From contig CAZSZO010000010.1 of NCBI GenBank assembly GCA_964611125.1, positions 1 to 64,000 on the forward strand: 64,000 nucleotides of DNA, given 5' to 3'. Positions 6,909 through 15,115 of this stretch are shown piece after piece (within the stretch, counting starts at the first letter, position 1; every line of letters begins with the position of its first letter). The notes below the pieces were generated by a model. That model did no database searches and was not told the origin of the DNA. It saw only the letters and a program-made list of their open reading frames with translations. Origin of the DNA: JAEUIX01 sp964611125 (GTDB taxonomy: Bacteria; Planctomycetota; Phycisphaerae; Phycisphaerales; UBA1924). Made by a program: the position numbers and the translations under genes.

Positions 6909-9143
6909 ATGCGAGCTGGTCTGGCGCGTCAGAACGGCGGGTGGATGGGGCGGATGATCGCGGTCGGCGGGGCGGGGGCGCTGCTGCTGGGCGGGACGGC
7001 TCTCGCGGGGCCGCAGGGGGAGATGATCGCGATCAACATCGCGCGGTTCCTGCCTGAAGGGGTGAACCCGGGCGAGGTGCTGCCATCGCTGGCGCTGTCG
7101 CAGCCGATGCCCAAGACGGCTGACCTGGCGGAGGGTTTCCCGGCGGCGCCGGTGTTCACGAAGCTGCCCGACGGGCGGTGGAACGCGCGGGTCGAGATCG
7201 GGGCGGGGACTTCGCTGTACGGAACCGGCGAGGTGTCGGGGCCGCTCCTGCGGAACGGGCGATCGGTGACCCTGTGGAATACGGACGCCTTCGGCTACAC
7301 GGTGGAGGCAAACCCGTCGCTGTACCAGAGCCACCCCTGGGTGCTGGCGGTGCGGGCGGACGGGACGGCCTTCGGCGTGCTGGCGGACACGACGTGGCGG
7401 ACGGAGATCAACCTGGACGGGGCGATCAGCTTCACGTCGGAGGGGCCGGCGTACCCGGTGATCATCATCGACCGGAAGGGGCCGCTGGAAGTGTGCGCGG
7501 CGCTAGCGAGCATCACGGGGAGGATGGCGCTGCCGCCCAAGTGGGCGCTGGGGTACCAGCAGTGCCGGTATTCGTACAACCCCGAGAGCCGGGTGCGGGA
7601 GATCGCGTCGGAGTTCCGGACCAGGAAGATTCCGTGCGATGTGATCTGGTTCGACATCGACTACATGGACGGGTACCGGGTGTTCACGTTCGACAAGGCG
7701 CAGTTTCCTGACCCGGCGAAGCTGAACGCGGACCTGCAGGGGATGGGCTTCAAGACGGTGTGGATGATCGACCCGGGGGTGAAGGACGAGAAGGGGTACG
7801 CGATCGCCGATGAGCTGCGGAAGCTCGACCTGGCGGTGAAGACGGCCAAGGGCGAGGTCTTCAACGGGGCGGTGTGGCCGGGGCAGTGCATCTTCCCGGA
7901 TTACACGAACCACGAGGTGCGGAAGTGGTGGGCGGGGCTGTACAAGCCGTTCATCAGCCTGGGGATCGACGGGGTGTGGAACGACATGAACGAGCCGGCG
8001 GTGTTCGCGGTGGCGAGCAAGACGATGCCGGAGGACAACCAGCATCGCGGCGGGACGTGGGCGAGCAACCCCGGGCAGCCGGAGGTGACGCTGACGCCCG
8101 GGCCGCACGCGCGGTACCACAACGTGTATGGCATGCTGATGGCGCAGGCGACGCGCGAGGGCGTGATGGCGGTGAACCCGCAGAAGCGGCCCTTCGTGCT
8201 CACCCGCGCGGGGTACCTGGGGAGTCACCGGTACTCGGCGACGTGGACGGGCGACAACTCAGCCACCTGGGTGGACCTGGAGCAGTCGGTGCCCATGGTG
8301 CTGAACCTGGGGCTGTCGGGGCAGCCGTTCAGCGGGCCGGATATCGGCGGGTTCAACGGGAGCCACACCGGAGACACGGCGACCAAGGGTCGGTTCTTTG
8401 CGCGGTGGATGGGGATCGGGGCGCTCTTCCCGTTCAGCCGGGGGCACACGGCCAAGGGGAACGACAACAAGGAGCCGTGGGCGTTCGACGCGGCGACGGA
8501 GAAGACGTGCCGGCAGGCGCTGGAGCGGCGGTACCGGCTGATGCCGTACTTCTACACGCTGTTCTGGGGCGCGTCCAAGACCGGGGTGCCGGTGGTGCGG
8601 CCGGTGTTCTTTGCCGATCCGAAGGACCCGGCGCTGCGGAGCGAGGACGACTGCTTCCTGATCGGGTCGGACGTGCTGGTGGTCCCGCAACTGACGCCGA
8701 ACCTCGATCGCTCGCCGGTGGAGCCGGCGGGGGTGTGGCGGGAGTTCGGGCTGGTGGACGGGGACACCGCCAACGAAGACCTGCCCAAGCTGAAGCTGCG
8801 GGCCGGGGCGATTCTGACCCTCGGGCCGGTGATGGAGCACACGGACCAGAAGCCGCTGGACCCGCTCACGCTGCTGGTGGCGCTCAACGATAAGGGCGAG
8901 GCCTCCGGAACGCTGTACGAGGACGCCGGGGAGGGCTACGGCTATGAGCGGGAGGAGTACCTGCTGACCAGGCTGGTCGCCAAGCAGGTCGGCACGGCGG
9001 TGAACGTGCGGATCGAGAACTCCAGCGGCAAGATGGCCCGGCCGAGCCGCACGGTGGTGGTGCGGGTGCTGACGGACGAGGGCGTGTTTGAAGCCAGCGG
9101 CAAGGACGGTGAGGCGATCAAGGTTCAGCTTGGGGGGAAGTGA
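6909..9143 (+). CDS. Glycoside hydrolase family 31 (alpha-glucosidase-like), exported
   Basis: A retaining alpha-glycosidase of 744 residues. The nucleophile Asp359 lies in GVWNDMNEPAVF and the acid/base Asp449 in WTGDNSATW; DVIWFDIDYMDGYRVFTFD is the conserved substrate-binding strand. The hydrophobic stretch MIAVGGAGALLLGGTALA, ending at Ala-Gly-Pro, reads as a signal peptide, so the enzyme should be periplasmic. ATG 6909 is used; ATG 6945 is an alternative that still keeps the signal. Order: N-terminal beta-sandwich (about 30-230), (beta/alpha)8 barrel, C-terminal beta domains. Preference for maltose-like or alpha-xylosyl substrates is unknown. Its last 26 bases overlap the end of the convergent GT9 gene. 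Confidence 0.92.
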   Translation: MRAGLARQNGGWMGRMIAVGGAGALLLGGTALAGPQGEMIAINIARFLPEGVNPGEVLPSLALSQPMPKTADLAEGFPAAPVFTKLPDGRWNARVEIGAGTSLYGTGEVSGPLLRNGRSVTLWNTDAFGYTVEANPSLYQSHPWVLAVRADGTAFGVLADTTWRTEINLDGAISFTSEGPAYPVIIIDRKGPLEVCAALASITGRMALPPKWALGYQQCRYSYNPESRVREIASEFRTRKIPCDVIWFDIDYMDGYRVFTFDKAQFPDPAKLNADLQGMGFKTVWMIDPGVKDEKGYAIADELRKLDLAVKTAKGEVFNGAVWPGQCIFPDYTNHEVRKWWAGLYKPFISLGIDGVWNDMNEPAVFAVASKTMPEDNQHRGGTWASNPGQPEVTLTPGPHARYHNVYGMLMAQATREGVMAVNPQKRPFVLTRAGYLGSHRYSATWTGDNSATWVDLEQSVPMVLNLGLSGQPFSGPDIGGFNGSHTGDTATKGRFFARWMGIGALFPFSRGHTAKGNDNKEPWAFDAATEKTCRQALERRYRLMPYFYTLFWGASKTGVPVVRPVFFADPKDPALRSEDDCFLIGSDVLVVPQLTPNLDRSPVEPAGVWREFGLVDGDTANEDLPKLKLRAGAILTLGPVMEHTDQKPLDPLTLLVALNDKGEASGTLYEDAGEGYGYEREEYLLTRLVAKQVGTAVNVRIENSSGKMARPSRTVVVRVLTDEGVFEASGKDGEAIKVQLGGK

Positions 9144-10311
9144 GTGCTGGGGATCGCACATCGTGGGGCGCCGGCGGGGACGCGGCGTCCGCGTGCCGGG
9201 TCGACGCCCAGGCCGATGGCGCGGAGGGCGCGGACAGGGCGGCGAGGGCAGCCTGGGCGACCTCGGCGACGGTGATGCGGGCCATGAGGGCCTGGCCGAG
9301 GGCGTGGTCTTTGTGATCGAGGCGGTCAGCGGGAGTGATGTGCTGCAGGACATCGCGGGCGCGGCCGGGGCCATAGGGGCCGACTTTGGCGGCGTCCGTG
9401 GGGCCGTAGAGGGCGACCAGGGGCCTGGAGAGGCCGACGGCCATGTGCAGGGCGGCTGAGTCGTTGGCGATGACCAGGGCGGCGCGGTCGATGAGGGCCA
9501 TGAGGCCGCCGACAGAGGTGGCGCCGAGGCGGTCGATGAGGCGCGGGGCGGTGGGGGAGCTGGGGGTGGTGGGGGGGGTGGGGGCCGCGAGGTCGAGGAG
9601 AGGCCCGCACTGGGAGCGTTCGGAGGCGGATCCGACGACGATGATTGCGCAGTCAGTCTGGGCGAGCAGGACGCGGGCGAGGGCGGCGAAGCGCTCGGCG
9701 GGCCAGCGTTTGCCTGTCCAGCGGCTGGTTGGGGCCAGGACGATGAAGGGGCGGGCGAGGGCGGGATCGCGGGCGAGGGCCTGGATCTCGCGGGCCGGGG
9801 GGTAAATGCGGAGGTCGGGGATGGGGGGCACGCCCAGGTGCTCGATGAGCGAGAGCATGCGGTCGACCGTGTGCAGGGCGGGGGCCCCGGCCAGGGTCGG
9901 GGGTACGCGATGGGTGTAAGCGAGCCAGGCGGCTTCGCGGGCGTCGGCGTGGCCGACCCGGACGGGCGCGGCGGTGGCGCGGGCGAGGAAGCCGCTGCGG
10001 GCGAGGCCCTGGCAATCAACCACGAGCTCGTAGCGGGCGGCCCGCAGGCTGGAGATGAGGTGCGCGGCGGCGGCGACGCCGCCGGGGGTCCACCAGCGGG
10101 CCAGGCGGGCGCGGGGGAAGGGGATCGCCTGGGTGAGGGCGGGATGGGCGGAAATGGCGTCGGCGAAGACGTCTTGCACCAGCCAGTCGATGTGGGCGTC
10201 GGGGAACGCTTGGCGGAGGCTGACGAGGACGGGTGTGGACCGGCAGACGTCGCCCAGGGCGCTGGGGCGGATGATGAGGATGCGGCGGGGGCTGATGAGC
10301 GGGCTGGGCAT
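9118..10311 (-). CDS. Glycosyltransferase family 9 (heptosyltransferase-like)
   Basis: A 397-residue protein with the WaaC/WaaF fold. The N-terminal RILIIRPSALGDV is the classic start of GT9 enzymes, which build the lipopolysaccharide inner core at the inner membrane. The C-terminal domain shows the nucleotide-sugar site: NDSAALHMAVGLSRPLVALYGPTD. The start at 10311 (MPSPLISPRR) was chosen because the domain begins there. The tail after about residue 355 is Ala/Ser/Pro-rich and looks disordered. Whether heptose or another sugar is transferred cannot be told. It sits 34 bases downstream of the amidase gene on the same strand. Confidence 0.88.
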   Translation of the reverse strand: MPSPLISPRRILIIRPSALGDVCRSTPVLVSLRQAFPDAHIDWLVQDVFADAISAHPALTQAIPFPRARLARWWTPGGVAAAAHLISSLRAARYELVVDCQGLARSGFLARATAAPVRVGHADAREAAWLAYTHRVPPTLAGAPALHTVDRMLSLIEHLGVPPIPDLRIYPPAREIQALARDPALARPFIVLAPTSRWTGKRWPAERFAALARVLLAQTDCAIIVVGSASERSQCGPLLDLAAPTPPTTPSSPTAPRLIDRLGATSVGGLMALIDRAALVIANDSAALHMAVGLSRPLVALYGPTDAAKVGPYGPGRARDVLQHITPADRLDHKDHALGQALMARITVAEVAQAALAALSAPSAPSAWASTRHADAASPPAPHDVRSPALTSPQAEP

Positions 10312-10345
10312 CGTGCGGGGGGAGGACGGCGCCGGGTCGGTGGGG

Positions 10346-11230
10346 TCAGGCGCGGGAGATCGACTGGTAGGTTTCGGGGCGGCGGTCGCGGTAGAACTGC
10401 CAGACGGAGCGGGCGTGCTGGATGAGGTCGAGGTCGAGGTCGGCGATGAGCACTTCGTCGCGATCGCGGGAGGCGGTCTTGATGATCTGGCCGCGGGGGT
10501 CGCAGAAGTAGGACTGGCCGTAGAACTCGCCGATGGACCAGGGGGCTTCGACGCCGACGCGGTTGATGGCGGCGAGGAAGAACTGGTTGGCGGCGGCGTG
10601 GGCGGGCTGCTCGAGCTTCCAGAGGTATTCGCTGAGGCCGGCGACGGTGGCGGAGGGGTTGAAGACGATTTCGGCGCCGGCGAGGCCGAGCTCGCGGAAG
10701 GGCTCGGGGAAGTGGCGGTCGTAGCAGATGGCGACGGCGAGGCGGCCGAAGCGGGTGTTGAAGACGGGGTAGCCGCCGCCGGGGCCGGAGGCGTTGCCGG
10801 GTTTGAAGTAGAACTTCTCCCAGAAGCCGGGGAGGCAGTGGGGGATGTGCTTTTTGCGGTAGACGCCGAGGAAGGCGCCGGTGTCATCGATCACGGCGGC
10901 GGAGTTGTAGAAGACGCCGGGCTGCTCGACTTCGAAGATGGGGGCGATGATGACCATGGCGTGGGTGCGGGCCAGGTCGCGGATGAGGGTGATGGTGGGG
11001 CCGTCGGGGATGGGCTCGGCGAGGGCGAGCCAGCGGGGATGCTGCTCGGCGGGAAAGTAGGGGGCGGTGAAGAGTTCCTGAAGGCAGCAGATGTTGGCGC
11101 CCTGGTCGGCGGCCTGGCGGATGAGGGGGAGGTGTTTGGCGATCTGGGCGGCCTTGAGGGCGGGGAGATCGTCGTGGGGGCCGGGGGCGGCGGAGGCCTG
11201 GATGAGGGCGACTCGGGTGAGGCGGGGCAT
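10346..11230 (-). CDS. Carbon-nitrogen hydrolase, beta-ureidopropionase-like
   Basis: A 294-residue nitrilase-superfamily amidase with the Glu-Lys-Cys triad in CLQELF, YRKKHIP and ICYDRHFPE. The segment GEFYGQSYFCDPRGQII resembles beta-ureidopropionase, although N-carbamoylputrescine amidases share much of it. The neighbours decide: preA and dihydropyrimidinase are divergently transcribed from the same 144-base region, giving the three steps of reductive uracil/thymine breakdown (reduction, ring opening, release of ammonia and CO2 from N-carbamoyl-beta-alanine). Cytoplasmic. Carbamoylputrescine hydrolysis remains the alternative. Confidence 0.85.
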   Translation of the reverse strand: MPRLTRVALIQASAAPGPHDDLPALKAAQIAKHLPLIRQAADQGANICCLQELFTAPYFPAEQHPRWLALAEPIPDGPTITLIRDLARTHAMVIIAPIFEVEQPGVFYNSAAVIDDTGAFLGVYRKKHIPHCLPGFWEKFYFKPGNASGPGGGYPVFNTRFGRLAVAICYDRHFPEPFRELGLAGAEIVFNPSATVAGLSEYLWKLEQPAHAAANQFFLAAINRVGVEAPWSIGEFYGQSYFCDPRGQIIKTASRDRDEVLIADLDLDLIQHARSVWQFYRDRRPETYQSISRA

Positions 11231-11290
11231 GGATGAGGGTATTGGGGAGGGGAGGGCCTGACCGGCTGGGCGATGGATTGCCGGGAGGGG

Positions 11291-11330
11291 CGGAGGGGGG
11301 TGGAGGGGGGTGGAGGGGGGCGGAGGGGGG
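11291..11330 (+). repeat. Four tandem 10-bp G-rich units upstream of preA
   Basis: Four adjacent units of YGGAGGGGGG (Y = C, T, T, C) follow GGGAGGGG and end 44 bases before the preA ATG. The + strand therefore has at least four G6 runs at regular spacing and could form a G-quadruplex in DNA or in the preA leader RNA. The other part of the 11231-11374 gap holds two overlapping GGGGAGGG octamers (11244-11256) and no recognisable -10/-35 pair. Confidence 0.8.
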
Positions 11331-11374
11331 GTTGCGGGCTATTGTTTGGGTTCTGCGAATGGAGCGATGCCGGC

Positions 11375-12493
11375 ATGGCTGACTTGCGTGTGACCGTCGA
11401 TGGGCTCAAGCTGCCGAATCCGTTTGTGATCGCTTCGGGGCCGCCCGGGACGAACGCGAATGTGATCGCCCGGGCGTTTGACGAGGGGTGGGGCGCGGTG
11501 GTGGCCAAGACGGTGTGTCTGGAGGCGGAGAAGATCGTGAACGTGACGCCCCGGTACGCGCGGCTGCGGGTGGGGGAGCGGCCGAACCAGACGGTGGTGG
11601 GGTGGGAGAACATCGAGCTGATCTCGGACCGGCCGTTTGCGGTGTGGCTGGAGGAGTTCCGGAGCCTGAAGGCGCGGTACCCCGACCGGGTGCTGATCGC
11701 GTCGATCATGGAGGAGCACCGGCGGGAGCGGTGGGTGGAGATCGTCGAGCGGTGCCAGGAGGCGGGGGTCGACGGGCTGGAGCTGAATTTCTCGTGTCCG
11801 CACGGGCTGCCGGAGCGGCGGATGGGCTCGGCGATGGGGCAGGACCCGGAGATCGTGGCGGAGGTGAGCGAGTGGGTGAGCCGCGCGGCGAGCGTGCCGG
11901 TGTGGGCGAAGATGACGCCCAACGTGACGCGGATCGAGGAGCCGGCGCGGGCGGCGCTCGAGGGCGGGTGCCAGGGGATCTCGGCGATCAACACGGTGTT
12001 GTGCGTGATGGGGATCGACCTCGAAACGCTGCTGCCGACGCCGACGGTGGAGGGGGGCGGGATGGCGGGGGGGTACTCGGGGATGGCGATCCGGCCGATT
12101 GCCCTGCGGCTGGCGATGGAGACGGCGCGGCTGATTGAGGGGGCGTTTCCGGGGCGGTCATTGAGCGGGATCGGCGGGGTGGAGCGGGGCGGGGACGCGG
12201 CCCAGTTTCTGCTTTTGGGGGCCAGCACGGTGCAGGTGTGCACGGGGGTGATGATTCACGGGTATGGGCTGGTCGGGTCGCTGTGCGAGGAGCTCTCGGC
12301 GTTCATGGACCGGCACGGGTTCACGAGCATCGAGCAGTTCCGTGGGCGGTCGCTGGGCGCTTTCACGACGCACGCGGAGCTGGTGGCCCGGCAGCGGGCG
12401 CGGACGGGGCGGCCGGGAGGGGGTTCAGGCGACGGTGAGTGGAGCGGGGCGCGGTTCGTGGAGCAGTCGCGGGCCCTGGCGGCGAACGACTGA
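11375..12493 (+). CDS. preA: Dihydropyrimidine dehydrogenase catalytic subunit (PreA-like), no ferredoxin domain
   Basis: FMN-dependent dihydroorotate-dehydrogenase-fold enzyme of 372 residues, first step of reductive pyrimidine catabolism (uracil or thymine to the dihydro form). LELNFSCPHG carries the catalytic Cys, followed by GQDPEIV and WAKMTPNVTRI; SGYSGMAIRPIALRL-like FMN and substrate motifs are also present (GGYSGMAIRPIALRL). E. coli PreA is about 411 residues and ends in a 4Fe-4S ferredoxin domain. Here the protein stops in a low-complexity tail without any CxxCxxC, and no preT is in the window, so the electron donor is unknown. ATG 11375 was chosen because the upstream frame is the G-rich repeat. 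Confidence 0.87.
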   Translation: MADLRVTVDGLKLPNPFVIASGPPGTNANVIARAFDEGWGAVVAKTVCLEAEKIVNVTPRYARLRVGERPNQTVVGWENIELISDRPFAVWLEEFRSLKARYPDRVLIASIMEEHRRERWVEIVERCQEAGVDGLELNFSCPHGLPERRMGSAMGQDPEIVAEVSEWVSRAASVPVWAKMTPNVTRIEEPARAALEGGCQGISAINTVLCVMGIDLETLLPTPTVEGGGMAGGYSGMAIRPIALRLAMETARLIEGAFPGRSLSGIGGVERGGDAAQFLLLGASTVQVCTGVMIHGYGLVGSLCEELSAFMDRHGFTSIEQFRGRSLGAFTTHAELVARQRARTGRPGGGSGDGEWSGARFVEQSRALAAND

Positions 12494-12568
12494 GTTGGTG
12501 GTTGGGGCGGGGGGGGTGGGTTGGGGGTCGTGGCGTATGGGGTCGTGGTCAAGAGAGGGGCGAAGGCG

Positions 12569-14035
12569 ATGCCGCTGCTCATCAAGAACGGGCGGGTGAT
12601 TACGGCGACGGAGGACTACCAAGCGGATGTGTACTGCGCGGGAGAGACGATCACGCGGATCGAAGCGGAGATCGATCCGAACACGGTGAGGGCGGGGGGA
12701 GCTGGTGGCGACCTTGACGAGATCGACGCGGCGGGGATGTACGTGTTCCCGGGGTTCATCGACCCGCACGTGCACATTCACCTGCCGTTCATGGGGACGC
12801 ACGCCAAGGACACATGGGCGACGGCGAGCCGGGCGGCCTTGGTGGGCGGGACGACGACGCTGCTGGAGATGGTGTGCCCGGGGAAGGCGGAATCGCCCGC
12901 GGCGGCCTATGCCACGTGGCTGGGGAAAGCGCGGGGCGAGGCGGAGTGCGAGTACGGCTTTCACCTCGGGGTGACGCGGTTTGACGGGGGGGTCGAGCGC
13001 GAGCTGAGGGAGCTGGTGCGAGGCGAGGGGGTGCGGTCGTTCAAGGTGTTTCTGGCGTACAAGGGGGCGCTGGGGATCGATGACCGGGAACTCTACCACA
13101 CGCTGCGGCTGGCGCGCGAGCTGGGGGTGATCGTCGCAGCTCACTGCGAGAACGAGACGCTGGTGGCGGAGCGGCAGGCGGAGCTTCTGGCGGCGGGGAA
13201 GACCGGGCCGGAGTGGCACGAACCGTCGCGGCCGGTGGAGGTGGAGGCGGCGGGAGTGGCGCACCTGATGGCGTTTGCGGAGGCGACGGGCGCCGAGGTG
13301 TACATCGTGCACACTTCGTGCGATGAGGCGGTGCGGGAGGCGCGGCGGGGGATCGAGCGGGGGGTGCGGGGGGTGCGGGGGCACATCGAGGTGGTGCTGC
13401 CGCACCTGGTGCTGGATCGGTCGTACGCGGAGCGAGGGAGTGGGGCGGGTGGGGGCGGCGGCAATTTTGAGGGCGCCAAGTACGTGATGAGCCCGCCGCT
13501 GCGCGAGCGCGGGCAGCTTGAGAAGATGTGGGGGCATCTGGCGGCGGGGACGATCGCGACGGTGGGGACCGATCACGCGCCGTTTAACTACGCGAGTCAG
13601 AAGGAGATGGGACGGGGGGACTTCACGAAGATCCCCAACGGAATCCCGAGCGTGGAGGACCGGGTGAATCTGCTCTTTACACACGGGCCCGCGGCGGGTC
13701 GGCTGACGCTGAACCAGTTCGTGGCCGTGGCGAGCACCAACGCGGCGCGGATCTTCGGGCTGCGTGGGAAGGGGGGCATCCGGGTGGGCGGGGACGCCGA
13801 CCTGGTGGTGTACGACCCGAGCAGGCGGGGGACGATCAGCGCCAAGACGCACCGGATGGCGACGGACTACTCGGCGTTCGAGGGGTGGCCGATCGCAGGG
13901 CGGCCGGCGGTGGTGACGGTGCGGGGGCGGGTGATGGTGCGCGATGGGCGGCTGGTGGAGGGAGGCGGGCCAGCATGGGGAAGGCTGGTTGATCGTGGTC
14001 CGGCGGTGGGTTTGGTGGGCGGAGTTGACGGATGA
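12569..14035 (+). CDS. hydA: Dihydropyrimidinase
   Basis: Zn-dependent amidohydrolase of 488 residues that opens dihydrouracil or dihydrothymine. All metal ligands can be seen: HVHIH at about residues 66-70, the carbamylated Lys in FKVFLAYKG, His in AAHCEN, His in IVHTSC, and the catalytic Asp in GTDHAPF. It starts at ATG 12569 behind a GAGAGGGG-type ribosome site, 75 bases after preA, and its stop overlaps the fdhD start as ATGA (14032-14035). The last 25 residues are a non-conserved Gly-rich tail. The genomic pairing favours dihydropyrimidinase over a D-hydantoinase of other specificity. Confidence 0.92.
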   Translation: MPLLIKNGRVITATEDYQADVYCAGETITRIEAEIDPNTVRAGGAGGDLDEIDAAGMYVFPGFIDPHVHIHLPFMGTHAKDTWATASRAALVGGTTTLLEMVCPGKAESPAAAYATWLGKARGEAECEYGFHLGVTRFDGGVERELRELVRGEGVRSFKVFLAYKGALGIDDRELYHTLRLARELGVIVAAHCENETLVAERQAELLAAGKTGPEWHEPSRPVEVEAAGVAHLMAFAEATGAEVYIVHTSCDEAVREARRGIERGVRGVRGHIEVVLPHLVLDRSYAERGSGAGGGGGNFEGAKYVMSPPLRERGQLEKMWGHLAAGTIATVGTDHAPFNYASQKEMGRGDFTKIPNGIPSVEDRVNLLFTHGPAAGRLTLNQFVAVASTNAARIFGLRGKGGIRVGGDADLVVYDPSRRGTISAKTHRMATDYSAFEGWPIAGRPAVVTVRGRVMVRDGRLVEGGGPAWGRLVDRGPAVGLVGGVDG

Positions 14036-14907
14036 GCGACGAGAGCGCTGAGTTTGATGTGTGGTTCTGGCGGGGGCCGGCTGGGAGCGGGGTGGGGGGC
14101 GGGGTGGGGGGCGCCGGCGGGGAAGGGCTTGAGAAGGGTGTGGATCGGCTGGCGGTGGAGGCGCCGCTGGCGATTCGCGTGGGGGGAGGCGGGGGGGGTG
14201 GGGGGCGAACGATCAGCGTGACGATGAGGACGCCGGGGCGGGATGAGGAGCTGGCGGCGGGATTCCTGCTGGGCGAGGGGGTGATCTCGCGCCGGGAGGA
14301 TGTCGCGCACATTCGGAGGTGCGAGGACGCGGCGGGCTCAGCGGTTGAGGTGTTCACGGCGGAAGGTGTGACGGTGGACTTTGCACGCCTGACGCGGCAT
14401 GTCTTCGCATCGTCGAGTTGCGGGGTGTGCGGGCTGGCGAGCATCGAGGCGGTGCGGCGGGCGTGCACGCCGATCGCGCGGCGCGACCGGCTGGGGGCGG
14501 GTGCGATCGCCCGGATGGAGGAGGGGCTGCGGGGAGCGCAGCCGACCTTTGATGAGACGGGCGGGCTGCACGCGGCGGGGCTCTTCGACCTTGAAGGGCG
14601 GCTGCTGGTGGCGCGGGAGGATGTCGGGCGGCACAACGCGGTGGACAAGGTCATCGGGCACGCGTTCCTGGCCGGCGGCGGCCCGGCGGAGCGGCCGGTG
14701 CTGATGGTGAGCGGGCGGGCGTCGTTCGAGATTGTTCAGAAGGCGGCGATGGCGGGGATTCAGGTGGTCGCGGCGGTGTCGGCGCCGTCGTCGCTGGCGG
14801 TGGAGCTCGCCCAGGAGCTGAACATCACGCTCGCGGGGTTCGTCCGGGCTGGGCGGATGAACGTTTACGCGCATGAGGACCGGCTGGAGGGTGCGCTGGG
14901 CGGGTGA
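14032..14907 (+). CDS. fdhD: Formate dehydrogenase sulfurtransferase FdhD
   Basis: FdhD passes sulfur from a cysteine desulfurase to the Mo/W-bis-PGD cofactor of formate dehydrogenases. The 291-residue protein has the Cys pair in SSCGVCG, the motifs EELAAGFLLGEGVI and GGLHAAGLF, and the cofactor-binding VAREDVGRHNAVDKVIG and VSGRASFEIVQKAAMAGI. Two Gly runs are inserted: residues about 16-26, and eight Gly at about 51-58, the latter inside a normally ordinary strand. It is translationally coupled to dihydropyrimidinase, an unexpected partner; a likely client lies 5.4 kb downstream (20266-22500). The gap to 15115 (208 bases) shows no gene. Confidence 0.93.
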   Translation: MSDESAEFDVWFWRGPAGSGVGGGVGGAGGEGLEKGVDRLAVEAPLAIRVGGGGGGGGRTISVTMRTPGRDEELAAGFLLGEGVISRREDVAHIRRCEDAAGSAVEVFTAEGVTVDFARLTRHVFASSSCGVCGLASIEAVRRACTPIARRDRLGAGAIARMEEGLRGAQPTFDETGGLHAAGLFDLEGRLLVAREDVGRHNAVDKVIGHAFLAGGGPAERPVLMVSGRASFEIVQKAAMAGIQVVAAVSAPSSLAVELAQELNITLAGFVRAGRMNVYAHEDRLEGALGG

Positions 14908-15115
14908 AGATCGCGTGTGCGCGGCGGCGTCGTGCGGGCGGCTGCGGGTTGAGTCCGGTGCAGCCTCGGGGGGCCCGGGCCATATCCTCTGGCTTTGGGA
15001 GGCCGTTGATGGCATGCCGGGAATCGTCGATGCAGGGCGCGCGGTTGGATTGCGACGGTCGGTTGGCCCTTGGGGCTGATCGGGCGGGCGCTCCAGGGCG
15101 TTTGAGGGGGATGCC

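Noticed and set aside
11291..11330. CRISPR-like array
   Set aside because: The 10-bp units are contiguous with no spacers, and no cas genes are in the window.
14908..15115. Small genes between fdhD and the efflux adaptor
   Set aside because: Short open frames exist, but have no ribosome site, no plausible composition and no motif; one runs across the fdhD end in another frame.
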